From: Saprospiraceae bacterium
Lineage (GTDB): Bacteria > Bacteroidota > Bacteroidia > Chitinophagales > Saprospiraceae
Reading direction: 5' to 3'
Length of the DNA: 58,699 nucleotides
NCBI GenBank assembly: GCA_016710625.1
Contig: JADJVK010000025.1
Coordinates: 1-58,699, forward strand
Position 1 is the first letter of the stretch; the number at the start of each line of letters is the position of its first letter. A program made the position numbers and the translations under genes. The notes under the pieces are model-generated. The model was not told the DNA's origin and did no database searches. It saw only the letters and a program-made list of their open reading frames with translations. Of this stretch, positions 10,020 through 20,485 are shown piece by piece.

Positions 10020-12563
10020 CTATTTTTTCTTAGGTGCTGCCTTCTTTTTAGGAGCAAAAGCATCTGGAATTTGTGCTTCAATTAACTTTTTCACTTCCTC
10101 CAAACTAATTTGAGCTGCGGATTCTGAAGTGGCTCTTTGACCGTCAATTTTAGGGAGATTAATCATATTTTTACCAAAACGGATGAAGGGTCCCCATCTG
10201 CCGTTTTCTATCATTATTTTTTCTGCCTCCCAAACTTTCACATATCGATTCCCTTCTTTTTCTATTTTAGCAGCTATTAGCTCATTGCAATCACTTTGTG
10301 AAAGATTGTCGAAATCATATTTTTTTGGCACATTGATAAACAGGCTGTTCCATTTAATAAATGGTCCAAATCTGCCTTTCCCTTTTGTCACTGGCATCCC
10401 TTCGTAAATCGTCACTGGCTTATCTGCCTCCATTTTTTCTTGGATGAGCTCCACAGCTCTTTCTAAAGTAACAGACAATGGATCTTCTGCTCTTGGAAGC
10501 GATATATATGTTTCATTGTATTTGATGTAGGGACCAAAACGCCCAGCTCCCACAGTGATTTCAGTACCATCGGCATGTATCCCAACCACTTTCGGCAGTT
10601 TGAATAACTCCATTGCTTCTTCGAAGGAAATATTTTCCATCGATTGGCCAGGTTTTAGATTGCCATATTTTGGCTTTTCTTGCTCCCCAAGCTCCTCTGT
10701 TTTTCCTAGCTGAACAACAGGACCCAATTTCGACATTCTCACCAAAACCGTTCTGCCTGATTCGGGATCAATTCCCAACAATCTTTCTCCTGTAGCTCGA
10801 TCTGCATCTTTGATTGTTTTGCCAACCAACTCATGAAAAGGATGATAGAATTTGCCTAACATCTTCGTCCAATCCTTTCCACCATGAGCTATGGTATCAA
10901 ATTCTTGCTCAATTTCGGCAGTAAAGCCATAATTCATCACTTGAGTAAAATGCTCATCTAAGAAGTCGCAAACCAACATACCCATATCCGTCGGATACAA
11001 CATATTTTTGGTAGCTCCCACCATTTCCATATCAGTCGATTTTTGAATGTTGCCATCCTTCAATCGAATCATATTATATTTTCTTGGATTGCCATCACGG
11101 CTATCTTTCACCACATATCCTCTCCCCTCTTCCATTATTTTTGAAATCGTAGGGGCATAAGTGGAAGGACGGCCTATGCCGAGTTCTTCCAATTTTTTTA
11201 CCAAACTTGCTTCTGTAAATCTTGCAGCAGGCTTCGTAAATCGCTCCATAGCCACCAACTCATTCAATGGCAACACCTGCCCAATACTCAATGGAGGCAA
11301 CATTCCTTTTGTGTCTTCCTCTTCTCCCTCATCTTTTGATTCGAGATACACTTTCAAAAAGCCATCGAATTTCATCACTTCACCTTCAGCGACTAATCTT
11401 GCATTCACAATTGTCGAAATGCCAATATTCACCACAGTTCTTTCCAATTCAGCATCCGCCATTTGACTTGCAATGGTTCTTTTCCATATCAATTCATACA
11501 GTCGCTGTTGGTCTCTATCTTGGGAAACGAGCTGACGGTCAGGATAAGTAGGTCTTATCGCCTCATGAGCTTCCTGAGCATTCGCCTTATTGGTTTTGTA
11601 TTGTCTGGTTTGCAGATATTGTGATCCGTAGGATCTAGTGATTTCTTGAGCCAAATTTTGAAGTGCATATTCACTAAGATTCGTTGAATCGGTTCTCATA
11701 TAAGTGATATGCCCTTCTTCATATAATCTTTGTGCATTCTGCATAGTTCTATTTACCGAAAAACCCAACTTCCTACTAGCTTCTTGCTGTAAGGTAGAGG
11801 TAGTAAATGGAGCAGCAGGTTTTCTTTTCGAGGGTTTTACTTCAATATTTTTTATGGGATAATTTGCTCCCACACATTTTTGAACAAATGAAGCTGCATC
11901 GGACTCATTGTCAAATTTTTCGGGCATCTCTGCCTTCATCTGTACAACTTTGCCTTGGTCATTTTTAACATCAAAAATGGCAGAAACTTTAAAATATGAA
12001 CTTATTTTGAAATGTTGTATATCTCTTTCTCTTTCAACTACTAATTTAACAGCAACAGATTGCACTCTACCAGCAGAAAGTCCTCCTTTTATTTTTTTCC
12101 ATAGGATTTCAGATAATTCAAATCCAACTAATCTGTCTAAAACCCTCCTAGCTTGTTGTGCATCCACCAAATTCAGATCAACTGTTCTGGGGTTTTTAAC
12201 AGCATTATCAATGGCTGGCTTAGTGATTTCATGGAAAACAATCCGTTTGGTAATCCTTGGATCAAGGTCTAAGACTTGACAAAGATGCCAAGAAATAGCT
12301 TCCCCTTCACGGTCCTCATCCGTTGCTAACCAAACCTCATCGACTTTCTTTGAATATTCTTTTAGTTCTTTGACTACCTTATATTTATCAGGAGAGATGA
12401 CATAATTTGGCTTAAAATTATTTTCTATATCCACACCATTCGTTCCTTTATCCAAATCTCTGATATGACCATAGCTCGATTTTACTGTAAAATCCGAGCC
12501 TAAGATTTTTTCTATAGTCTTTGCTTTCGCTGGTGACTCAACTATTAATAAATTTTTAGCCAT
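10020..12563 (-). CDS. topA: DNA topoisomerase I (type IA)
   Basis: Relaxes negative supercoils through a transient 5'-phosphotyrosine link. The 847 residues start MAKNLLIVESPAKAKTIEK, the standard TOPRIM opening, with the acidic metal site DEDRE at 82-86. The catalytic Tyr is about residue 288 in ITYMRTDST, with Arg290 beside it. Zinc fingers of the E. coli type are missing; instead the C-terminus has several topoisomerase C-terminal repeats (GRFGPYIKYN, GRFGPFIKWN, GRWGPFIRFG) and ends in a Lys/Pro/Ala-rich tail, as in Bacteroidota. The reading frame is intact, and length and motifs fit the family fully. About 140 bases of plain spacer separate it from the T9SS genes on its upstream side. 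Confidence 0.97.
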   Translation of the reverse strand: MAKNLLIVESPAKAKTIEKILGSDFTVKSSYGHIRDLDKGTNGVDIENNFKPNYVISPDKYKVVKELKEYSKKVDEVWLATDEDREGEAISWHLCQVLDLDPRITKRIVFHEITKPAIDNAVKNPRTVDLNLVDAQQARRVLDRLVGFELSEILWKKIKGGLSAGRVQSVAVKLVVERERDIQHFKISSYFKVSAIFDVKNDQGKVVQMKAEMPEKFDNESDAASFVQKCVGANYPIKNIEVKPSKRKPAAPFTTSTLQQEASRKLGFSVNRTMQNAQRLYEEGHITYMRTDSTNLSEYALQNLAQEITRSYGSQYLQTRQYKTNKANAQEAHEAIRPTYPDRQLVSQDRDQQRLYELIWKRTIASQMADAELERTVVNIGISTIVNARLVAEGEVMKFDGFLKVYLESKDEGEEEDTKGMLPPLSIGQVLPLNELVAMERFTKPAARFTEASLVKKLEELGIGRPSTYAPTISKIMEEGRGYVVKDSRDGNPRKYNMIRLKDGNIQKSTDMEMVGATKNMLYPTDMGMLVCDFLDEHFTQVMNYGFTAEIEQEFDTIAHGGKDWTKMLGKFYHPFHELVGKTIKDADRATGERLLGIDPESGRTVLVRMSKLGPVVQLGKTEELGEQEKPKYGNLKPGQSMENISFEEAMELFKLPKVVGIHADGTEITVGAGRFGPYIKYNETYISLPRAEDPLSVTLERAVELIQEKMEADKPVTIYEGMPVTKGKGRFGPFIKWNSLFINVPKKYDFDNLSQSDCNELIAAKIEKEGNRYVKVWEAEKIMIENGRWGPFIRFGKNMINLPKIDGQRATSESAAQISLEEVKKLIEAQIPDAFAPKKKAAPKKK

Positions 12564-12707
12564 TTTAACTTGTATTTTTTCTAATTATACATAATGAAAA
12601 ATATGCCAAAACTGTGGCAAAAACCAACTTTCATTACTATAATAATGAAACATAAGGCTGCAAATGTAATAGCTTTATAGATATGTCGGACAATTTTTTT
12701 TAAAAAA

Positions 12708-14983
12708 TCATTTTAAAAGTGTAACAAAAGTCTGATAGGTATGGAGTTCGCCTCTTGGACCATTGAATGAAACTACACAAACATAGACCCCATCAGGAGA
12801 CATTTCTCCCACATTATTTTTTTGCCCATTCCATGCAACATTGTAATCTTCCGTATAAAATACTTGCTCTCCCCATCTATTCCAAATCGTAAATTTAAAG
12901 TTTTTCGATCCTTCCATATACCCATTACCAGCAAACTCGTCATTTCTTCCATCTCCATTGGGCGTCAATGCATTAGGTAGGAAATAGGTAACTTTGGGAA
13001 TCACATCAATTAAGGCATATGCAGTATCCTTACATCCACTTTGATGTGTAACTATTTGCTGAACTTTATATAGCCCAGTATCAGGATAGGTATAAATTGG
13101 GTTTTTCAAATTTGTAGTAAAATTGATATTTTCACCAAATTTCCAATAGAATGTTACAGCATTAATAGATTGATCAGTAAAGGAAACTTTCTTATTAAAA
13201 TTTGTTACTTCAGTAGGCGAATAATCAAATCCAGCAACTGGAGAAGCCTTCATTTCTATAAAATTTGAGAACTTTTTCTCTATTGTACAACCGATTGGTG
13301 AGGTTACTTTCAAATTAATATTATAAACCCCAGGGGTTTTATAAATATAATTAGGACTTATTTCATTAGACTTTCCGCCATCCCCAAAATCCCATTCAAC
13401 TTTATAGGTGCTATCAATTGGATAAGATAAATTTCTGAAAGCAACAGTGGCAGGAACACATCCAACTGCTGTACTAGGATTTACGATTAATAAAGGCGGA
13501 ACAGGATACCAAGTGACCTTCTTTATCGTATTTGCAACACACTCATTTTTATCCTTTACAGTCAGGCTCACATCCAAAACACCAGGTTTTGCAAACAAAT
13601 GGGATGGATTTTGAACCGTATCTGTTTTACCATCACCATAGTTCCATAACCATTTTAGAACTGGTCCTGCATTTGATTTTGACAAATCTTTAAAAGTGTA
13701 CTACCTGCAACACAGGTATCATAGGTATAACTGAAATCAGATTTAATTCCTGGAAAAACATTTACAGTTATAAATGCTGTATCTCTACATTGAGCACTAG
13801 AACCAGGATTTAAATACATAATTCCTTTATAGGTGCCAAGACCAGGAAATGTATGGGTAACGTTTTTTGTTGTATATTTAAAAGTATCAACTCCTTCAAT
13901 TATTCTCCAATCAAAATCTTTAATAAATTGATCTTTAGTGCTTAAATTAATAAAATTTGCAGTTGAATCTCCACATAGATTGATTGTAAATGTTTTACCA
14001 ACTTCTTTATCTGCATTTATTTTAGCAAACACAGCTTTTTCACATGGTACGACATTAAATTGAAAATCTCTTCGTACGGTTGAAAACAAAACTTTATTCC
14101 TATATTCTTTAATACAAACCCCAACAACATATTGTCCTAATTCGATAGGAGTACCTGATATGATACCCGTTAAAGTATCAATCACAACTTTAGGCGACCC
14201 TCCCATTGGATTCAATGCAGAAAAAGTGGGTATGGAAAAATTGACATCTGGATAAGGTGGCGGACAAGTTGGATTTGGAATCACACCATCACAATCACTT
14301 GCAATTCCGCCATTATTATCTGAACCTTTTTTTCCACCACCTTTTTGTGGAGAACAAAATTCATATTTTAAATAGTCTCCATCAATATCTATTGCGGAAT
14401 GGTCAAAATTAAGCGGTTCACCAGAACAGATAACAGTCGGTGGAAAAGACTTAAAGGTTGGGCTACTGCTCCTTGCAAGGAATGCATCTTTTGTCAATTC
14501 TACACTAATAGTAATACCTTGATCGCCTGGGGAAATTAAATTGGATATCGATTGATTTCTACAACATCTTTGATATGCAACAGTTATTGACTCATTCAAA
14601 CCCATTTTTAATGATGCTTCAAAAATATATTGTCCTTTTTCAACACAAATATTAGGAGGTACAATTAAACATGCATTATCTGGAGGGTTCACCTCCCCTT
14701 TATTTGCTAGTTTTTCAGATATTGTTTTAAATCTAGTGTAATCATTTCCATTTTTGTAGAAAAAACCAATAACTGCTAAATCATCAAAATCTGCACCTCC
14801 ACCAAAACAATCACGATACATTGTCAATGTGAAAACATATCTTAAAGAAGTAGTATCACTTGGGTCAACTCCTAAACATTTATAGGTTAATTCTCCTCCA
14901 ATTATATGTTTAGCTTTTACTGTAGTTACAAATGCCATACAGATTAAAAACAAAATAAATTGAAGTCCAATTTTTTTTAACAT
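12708..14983 (-). CDS. Gliding-motility-type (T9SS type B) PKD protein, frameshifted
   Basis: A signal peptide (MLKKIGLQFILFLICMAFV) leads into HIIGGELTYKCLG, a conserved start of this secreted family. A Cys-rich N-terminal domain follows, then several PKD domains (WNYGDGKTDTV, VEWDFGDGG, FYWKFGENI) and the gliding-motility-associated C-terminal domain (LPNALTPNGDGRNDEF, TIWNRWGEQVFYT). That domain is a type B T9SS sorting signal. The frame breaks at the A4/T4 run near 13691-13694: one extra base gives TLFKDLSKSNAG and matches the neighbour's VEFKDITK. The protein is closely related to the next gene upstream and separated from it by about 25 bases, so they are a tandem duplication and probably one operon. 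Confidence 0.8.
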
Positions 14984-15007
14984 CTTTATTTAATATTTCT
15001 TAAAAAA

Positions 15008-17266
15008 CTATCTTACTAAATTCACAAAACCTTGTTGTTTCACCACTTTTCCTCTAGGTTCGATATATTGTATAGAATATTGATAAACACCATCTATCAA
15101 AGTATGATCACCTAAGTTCTTAAAACGTCCATTCCATCCCTCATTGATATCATTTGTTTCAAATATTTTTTCTCCCCAGCGATTCCAAATCGAAAATGTA
15201 TAATTTTTTAGCCCAAAGAAAAAACCATTTGGTAAGAATAATTCATTCGTACCATCGCCATTTGGTGTGAATGCATTAGGCATGAAAAATCTAATTTCTG
15301 GCAAAACATCTATCTCTTTTGTCAATGAGTCAGTACAACCATTTTTATCTGTGATCAATAATCTTATAATATGCAAACCTGTATCTCTAAAATTATAGGT
15401 AGGATTTTTGGCAATAGAATATTTATCTAGTTGCTCTCCAAAAGTCCAATTCCAAGCAATAGCTCCTGTAGATTTGTCAGAAAAATCAACTCTTGGATTA
15501 ATATTGGATATATTAGTGGCTGGAGAATAATCAAAATCTGCAATTGGATTTGCAGCTATTCTGATTAAATTGTTAAATGTTTTGGAGGTCTTACAACCTA
15601 TTGGTGACACCAAATTGACATTCACTGAATACACCCCAACTTTAGTATAGCTATGCAAAGGTTTAAAAGAATTACTAGTGGTACTATCACCAAAATCCCA
15701 TGTTATTTTGTAAGTGCTATCTACTGGTTTGGATAAATTGCTAAATTCAATATCAATCGGCGGACAGCCAATATATCTACTTGGTTGAACAATCAGAACT
15801 GGTGGAACTGGAAACCAATCTATCATTTTTGTAATGCTATCTTTACAGTTATTGTCATCTACAATATGCATATAAGCCAAATAATTGGATGGATTATCAA
15901 AACGATGAGTGAAAAATTGTACACTATCCAATGTGCCATCACTAAAAGACCAAAACCATTTTTTGACTTTATTGGTCGTCACCTTTGTAATATCTTTAAA
16001 TTCAACTGGTCCAGCAACACAAGTATCAAACTTGCTTTCAAAATCTGCAACTAACTTTGGATGAATCTTCACCACCATAAAAACCGTATCAGTACATCCA
16101 CCTGGGTCAGGATTTACAATCATTTTGCCATTATATGTTCCTGGTTTCATAAAATCAATTGTCACATCTTTATCCGTACTTGTTATGGTATTATTATTAA
16201 CATTAAAAATCCATAAAAAACTTTTTACAGCTGAATTAATGGTTGTAAGATTTTGTATAGTCAATGTATCTTTTCCACAAGATTCTATAACATAATTCGT
16301 AGAAACTTCATTTCCGCTTACTACAGCATCCACAAGATTTTTACAAGCTACTACATTAAATTGAAAATCTCTCCTTGTGACACTCAACAACACCCCATTT
16401 CGATATTCTTTTGCACAAACACCTACCACAAATTGTCCTAAAATATTTGGAGTTCCTGTTATGACTCCAGTTTTTGGGTCAATAGCTAAAATTGGGTTTC
16501 CACCTAAAGGAATCAATTTATTAAAAGTAGGTGTATTGTAAACCACTTCTTTATAGGGTGGTGGGCATGCAGGGTTAGGAGAAACTGAATTGCAGCCATT
16601 TCCACCTCCGCCTCCGCCACCATTTCCACCTCCTTGAAAAGGTGCACAGAATTCGTAAACAATTTGGTCATTTTCAGCATCAGTGGCTGCATGGTTAAAA
16701 ACCAAAGGGTTATTTACACATATTGCAATTGGAGGGAAATCATTGAAAATCGGACTATTATTACATAAAGTTTGTGCTTCAGGAGTAAGTTCAGTCATAA
16801 TTGTAATTCCTTGATTACCAGGCTGGGATAGATTATTCACCCCTGAGTTTCTACAACATCTTTGATAGGCTATTGTATAAGTTTCAGTAGAAATATCCAA
16901 TTCTTTTCGAAAAACATAAGAACCTTCCTGCACACAAACATTAGGTGGCACCACCAAACAAGGATTTGAAGGCGGTTGAATATCAATGATATTAGAGCTT
17001 AAAATTACTAAATCAGTTGATATTGCTTTAGTTGAAGTACCTTTATAGATTGATATGGGTGCTTGAGCATCAAATGCAGCTCCGCCACCAAAACAATCTC
17101 GATACATTTTTAACTGAAATTCATATATTTTTGTATTCGGCTTTACACCATTACCTAGGCATTTATAGGATAAAACCCCACCAATAATATGTAAAGCAAA
17201 TAATTCATTTGTCAAAATGAACAAAGAAAAAAATAAAAATATGTTAACTTTAAGTCTATTTTTCAT
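15008..17266 (-). CDS. Gliding-motility-type (T9SS type B) PKD protein
   Basis: This 752-residue protein is the intact paralogue of the gene downstream. The signal peptide ends before LHIIGGVLSYKCLG. The N-terminal domain (about 27-330) has paired Cys motifs (QRCCRNSG, VGVCAKEYRNG) and an unusual run of Gly/Asn (GGGNGGGGGGGNG). About four PKD-like modules follow (WFWSFSDGT, ITWDFGDST, WNWTFGEQL), then the type B sorting domain from about 650 (MPNAFTPNGDGTNELF, SIWNRWGEKIFET). Proteins with this tail are moved by T9SS and held at the surface. No enzyme domain is visible, so adhesion or a structural role is inferred. It is divergent from the Sua5 gene over a 77-base gap. Confidence 0.88.
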   Translation of the reverse strand: MKNRLKVNIFLFFSLFILTNELFALHIIGGVLSYKCLGNGVKPNTKIYEFQLKMYRDCFGGGAAFDAQAPISIYKGTSTKAISTDLVILSSNIIDIQPPSNPCLVVPPNVCVQEGSYVFRKELDISTETYTIAYQRCCRNSGVNNLSQPGNQGITIMTELTPEAQTLCNNSPIFNDFPPIAICVNNPLVFNHAATDAENDQIVYEFCAPFQGGGNGGGGGGGNGCNSVSPNPACPPPYKEVVYNTPTFNKLIPLGGNPILAIDPKTGVITGTPNILGQFVVGVCAKEYRNGVLLSVTRRDFQFNVVACKNLVDAVVSGNEVSTNYVIESCGKDTLTIQNLTTINSAVKSFLWIFNVNNNTITSTDKDVTIDFMKPGTYNGKMIVNPDPGGCTDTVFMVVKIHPKLVADFESKFDTCVAGPVEFKDITKVTTNKVKKWFWSFSDGTLDSVQFFTHRFDNPSNYLAYMHIVDDNNCKDSITKMIDWFPVPPVLIVQPSRYIGCPPIDIEFSNLSKPVDSTYKITWDFGDSTTSNSFKPLHSYTKVGVYSVNVNLVSPIGCKTSKTFNNLIRIAANPIADFDYSPATNISNINPRVDFSDKSTGAIAWNWTFGEQLDKYSIAKNPTYNFRDTGLHIIRLLITDKNGCTDSLTKEIDVLPEIRFFMPNAFTPNGDGTNELFLPNGFFFGLKNYTFSIWNRWGEKIFETNDINEGWNGRFKNLGDHTLIDGVYQYSIQYIEPRGKVVKQQGFVNLVR

Positions 17267-17343
17267 AAAAATAATTTAAACACGTTTTCTAAGAGTACGT
17301 AAAGTTAAGCTACTTTTAATTTTTCTCAAATATCTTTTAAATA

Positions 17344-17913
17344 ATGTTGCAAAATAACCTAAATCTAGAAATAATTGATTCTCTTAAGAATGGAAAAATA
17401 GTATTAATTCCCACAGATACTATTTGGGGAATTGCCTGCGATGCGACAAATGATCGAGCTATAAAAAAAATAGTGAAACTAAAAAATTTGGAAGAAGATG
17501 AAGGCTTAGTAATTCTAGTTTCCAGTATTGAAATGCTCCATAAATACGTTCAAAATATTCACCCTAAAATTGATTTATTACTCCAATATTATGAAAAACC
17601 TGTAACAGCCATATATGAGAATGTATCAGATTTATCTCCAATTGCAGCAAAAAATGGAAAATTTGCAATAAGAATAGTAAAAGATGAATTTTGTGAAAAT
17701 TTAATAAATGAATTTGGAAAGCCAATAATTGCAACCAGTGCCAATACAAAAAATGCTCAATACCCATCTTATTTTGGAAAAATCAATTCTGATATTTTAC
17801 AAGGAGTAGATTATATTGTTAAAATCAGACATGATGAAAAGATTCCAAAAAATCCTTCTCCCATTGTATTTTATGATGAAAAATCTAAGGAAATATCATT
17901 TATCAGAGAATAG
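17344..17913 (+). CDS. Sua5/YciO/YrdC family protein (threonylcarbamoyl-AMP synthase)
   Basis: The family makes threonylcarbamoyl-AMP from threonine, bicarbonate and ATP for the t6A37 modification of ANN-decoding tRNAs. The opening IPTDTIWGIACDATNDRAIKKI and the ATSAN loop are the two family signatures, and 189 residues is the normal single-domain length. The usual K-x-R-x5-PL loop is altered: here KLKNLEEDEGLVILVSS replaces the KGRPxxKPLxVLV pattern, so the basic triad is only partly kept. This may be a divergent YciO-like member rather than the essential enzyme. The start ATG follows an AT-rich 77-base divergent spacer. The gene stands alone. Confidence 0.8.
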   Translation: MLQNNLNLEIIDSLKNGKIVLIPTDTIWGIACDATNDRAIKKIVKLKNLEEDEGLVILVSSIEMLHKYVQNIHPKIDLLLQYYEKPVTAIYENVSDLSPIAAKNGKFAIRIVKDEFCENLINEFGKPIIATSANTKNAQYPSYFGKINSDILQGVDYIVKIRHDEKIPKNPSPIVFYDEKSKEISFIRE

Positions 17914-17927
17914 GAAAAAAAGGCAAA

Positions 17928-18195
17928 AAAAAAAAGCCGTACCACTTTAGACACGACCATTAAAAAACAAATTATAATCCCATGAACATATTACAAATTG
18001 TGAAAGAAATCTGAAATTGATAGGTGAAAAACATTCTAGATAATTTGTCCAAGCATATTTAAAAATATCTGCCAAGAAAACCAAGTTTCTTTTAACTATT
18101 TTATTTTCTTGGCAGATTTATATCCCATGAACATATCCAAAAATTACCTACCGATTCTTTAATCAGTTTTCTTTAGTTGTGCATTATTTATTTGC
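17928..18195 (-). ncRNA. Candidate non-coding RNA, copy 2 of a tandem pair
   Basis: Reading the minus strand, a promoter-like pair is followed in order by core A (ATATGTTCATGGGATATAA, 18121-18139), a perfect 14-bp hairpin with a T-tract (18061-18117), core B (TGTTCATGGGATTATAATTTG region, about 17968-17988) and a GC-containing end running into a T11 tract (17926-17936). The neighbouring copy has the same order of parts with different stems. Conserved order plus diverged stems suggests a structured RNA. Core A could instead open a 12-codon peptide (MFMGYKSAKKIK). I do not recognise a known RNA family. Confidence 0.4.
18061..18117 (-). terminator. Perfect 14-bp hairpin with T-tract (minus strand)
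   Basis: ATCTGCCAAGAAAA (18067-18080) pairs exactly with TTTTCTTGGCAGAT (18104-18117), and on the minus strand the stem runs into five T. It may end or attenuate the candidate RNA. Confidence 0.6.
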
Positions 18196-18201
18196 ACGAT
18201 A

Positions 18202-18233
18202 CAAAGATGATATAAAACAATAGCTCCAGCAAA
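18202..18233 (-). promoter_or_regulatory. Promoter-like pair for candidate RNA copy 2
   Basis: On the minus strand TTTG (18233-18230) lies 20 bases before CATCTTTG (18209-18202), one mismatch from TAnnTTTG. The spacing fits the Bacteroidota consensus. Confidence 0.45.
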
Positions 18234-18460
18234 GACAAATAACACCTAATGTGAATTTTTGTATTCATAAAATAAAATATAAATATTTACATATCAGATA
18301 ATTAAATTATTATTTTGTGATTAAAATATATATTTTATACTAAAAATTAAGCTGTAAATATTTAAATATTTAACAAAATATTAACAAATTATTTGCATTT
18401 TATTAAAAATTGGTCTGAAAATTGGATAGATAAGACAGACTGTAATTAAAACTGGCTTTA

Positions 18461-18508
18461 AAGAAAAATGCCAGAAAAATCATCTCAATCATGATTATTC
18501 TGGCATTT
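18461..18508 (-). terminator. 11-bp hairpin with T-tract between the two candidate RNAs
   Basis: AAATGCCAGAA (18466-18476) pairs exactly with TTCTGGCATTT (18498-18508). On the minus strand it ends in TTTTT, so it could be a backup terminator for the upstream candidate RNA. Confidence 0.5.
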
Positions 18509-18536
18509 AAAATAGTAGTATAACAATACAAAGCAA

Positions 18537-18824
18537 AAAAAACGAGTCACATTACTTTTGACGTGATTTTAAACAAGCAACAAATTAAAATCCCATAAAC
18601 AAATATTAATCTTTTTTAGTATTTTTTAGTAGCTCTATATCAAGTATATATAAAAAACGAATTTTTTTTCATTTTAGTTCATCAAGTTTATTTTTTTCTG
18701 ATTCTGAAAGTAGTGAAAACTATATTTTACTACTTTCAGAAATTCAGAAATTTATATCCCATGAACATATCCAAATTTTGCTGACATCACTTTTGATACC
18801 TTGCTTTGATAATATTTAATTATC
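18537..18824 (-). ncRNA. Candidate non-coding RNA, copy 1 of a tandem pair
   Basis: This copy has the same order of parts as the second: promoter-like boxes, core A (18752-18772), a perfect 13-bp hairpin (18702-18714 with 18729-18741), core B (TTTGTTTATGGGATTTTAAT, about 18586-18605) and a stem ending in a T8 tract near 18536-18543. Its internal hairpin lacks a T-tract, so the transcript should read on to the end. Core A could open a 10-codon peptide (MFMGYKFLNF). It lies downstream of the FAD oxidase on the same strand but has its own promoter-like boxes. Confidence 0.4.
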
Positions 18825-18830
18825 ATGATA

Positions 18831-18861
18831 CAAATATGAGGGTATAATTTTCGGCAGCAAA
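18831..18861 (-). promoter_or_regulatory. Promoter-like pair for candidate RNA copy 1
   Basis: On the minus strand TTTG (18861-18858) lies 19 bases before CATATTTG (18838-18831), one mismatch from TAnnTTTG. In both copies the box is followed by TATCGTG or TATCATG. Confidence 0.45.
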
Positions 18862-18978
18862 GTACAAAAAAATAGCATTGTGAATTATTAATATGAAATA
18901 ATAAAATTTTAAAATACTATTTATCAATATATTACAATCAATAATTGTGAAATTTATATATTTTAAATCAAAATTATT

Positions 18979-20373
18979 TTAAAATATTTTTTCTGGATTT
19001 AATATATTTTTTGGATCAAAAACACTTTTTATCCCTTTCATGAGCTCCAAATTAGCTCTATCCAGCATCAAAGGCATAAATTCTTTCTGGACAATTCCGA
19101 TTCCATGCTCACCAGATAAGGTTCCTCCTAGCTTTTTCACCGTCAATAGCAAATCCACCAAAGCCTGGTGCCAATGCTTCACTTCTTCATCTGTTCTATC
19201 ACCTTGCACTATATTAATATGCAAATTTCCATCACCAGCATGTCCGAAACATATTGCATCAAAACCATACTTAATTTCTAATTGCTCAATTGCTTCCAAT
19301 AGTTGCGGCATATGGTCTCTAGGCACCACCGTATCTTCTTTTTTGTAGGTCTTATGCACTTTTACTGCATTCGCAATATTCCTTCGCAACTTCCACAACT
19401 CATTTTTTTGAGCTGCACTATCCGCAAATAAAATTTCATCAACTTCAAATTGGCTTAACACCTCGTATATTTTCTCACACTCCTTCTGCAATTGGTCAAT
19501 CTCAAAACCATCTACCTCAATTAAAAGTTGTGCTTTTATAGTATCCCCAATATCCATTCGATCCAATTCCAAATAATCCGCAGCCCAATCTATTGCTTTT
19601 CTATCCATTAACTCTCCAATGGCTGATGGCGTAATCCCCGCCTTGAAAATAGCAGAAACTGCTTTTGATGCGTCTTTCACCGACATGAATGGTGCAAGTA
19701 ACAAAAGGTCGTGGGTGGGATGTGGGATTAACTTCAAAACAATTTTTGTGATGATACCTAAAGTACCTTCACTACCAATCATCAATTGTGTCAAAGAATA
19801 TCCTGTACTATTTTTTAACGTATTTGCCCCAGTCCAAATAATTCTTCCATCAGGCAACACCACTTCCAAATTCAGCACATATTCTCTCACTACACCATAT
19901 TTTACGGCTCTGGGTCCACCAGCATTGGTCGCCACATTCCCTCCAATAAAGGAAGTCCCCCTACTCGATGGATCTGGCGGATAATACAAACCCCTCGATT
20001 TCAAAGTGTTTTGAAGCACCTCCGTTATCATCGCTGGCTCAACAGTGACCTGAAAATTAGCTTCGTCGATCTGCAAAATCTTATCCATTTTCTTGATATC
20101 CATCACGATGCCTCCATGAGTAGGAACAGCACCACCCACCAAACCACTTCCACCTGCCCTGACGGTGATCGGCACCTCATTTGCATAACAGATTTTCATA
20201 ATTTCAGAAACCATCTCTGTAGTCGATGGCAAAACAACCAATTGTGGGACAACTGCTTGAGCAATGGAGTGATCAGTGGCATAAAATATCAATTTATCGT
20301 GGTCGATAATGACATTTTCTTCTCCAATAGCATTTTTGAAGGCAATAATAATGGATGCATCTAACTTTTTCAT
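18979..20373 (-). CDS. FAD-linked oxidase, GlcD / D-lactate dehydrogenase type
   Basis: Oxidises a 2-hydroxy acid such as glycolate or D-lactate using FAD. The FAD_binding_4 domain shows the PP-loop VRAGGSGLVGGAVP and TSFIGGNVATNAGGPRAVKYG. The FAD-oxidase C-terminal domain shows CFGHAGDGNLHINI and SGEHGIG, both typical of GlcD and DLD enzymes. I start at MKKLDASI because the frame upstream (23 more residues) lacks family similarity; the ATG is at 20373. Length (464 residues) is normal for GlcD. No glcE/glcF partners are adjacent, so it may work alone or with partners elsewhere. The exact substrate cannot be told from sequence. Confidence 0.9.
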   Translation of the reverse strand: MKKLDASIIIAFKNAIGEENVIIDHDKLIFYATDHSIAQAVVPQLVVLPSTTEMVSEIMKICYANEVPITVRAGGSGLVGGAVPTHGGIVMDIKKMDKILQIDEANFQVTVEPAMITEVLQNTLKSRGLYYPPDPSSRGTSFIGGNVATNAGGPRAVKYGVVREYVLNLEVVLPDGRIIWTGANTLKNSTGYSLTQLMIGSEGTLGIITKIVLKLIPHPTHDLLLLAPFMSVKDASKAVSAIFKAGITPSAIGELMDRKAIDWAADYLELDRMDIGDTIKAQLLIEVDGFEIDQLQKECEKIYEVLSQFEVDEILFADSAAQKNELWKLRRNIANAVKVHKTYKKEDTVVPRDHMPQLLEAIEQLEIKYGFDAICFGHAGDGNLHINIVQGDRTDEEVKHWHQALVDLLLTVKKLGGTLSGEHGIGIVQKEFMPLMLDRANLELMKGIKSVFDPKNILNPEKIF

Positions 20374-20485
20374 GCTGATTATTTTCTCAATTCCAAAAAA
20401 TATATGTAAAAATACAATGCAGACTCCTATTTCTTTGGACAATTTTTAATTCTTGTGTAATTTCACCCACAAATAAAAATCTACT

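Noticed and set aside
17960..18780. CsrA-sponge RNA
   Set aside because: The repeated core has AUGGGA rather than the ANGGA loop motif, and the sites are too few.
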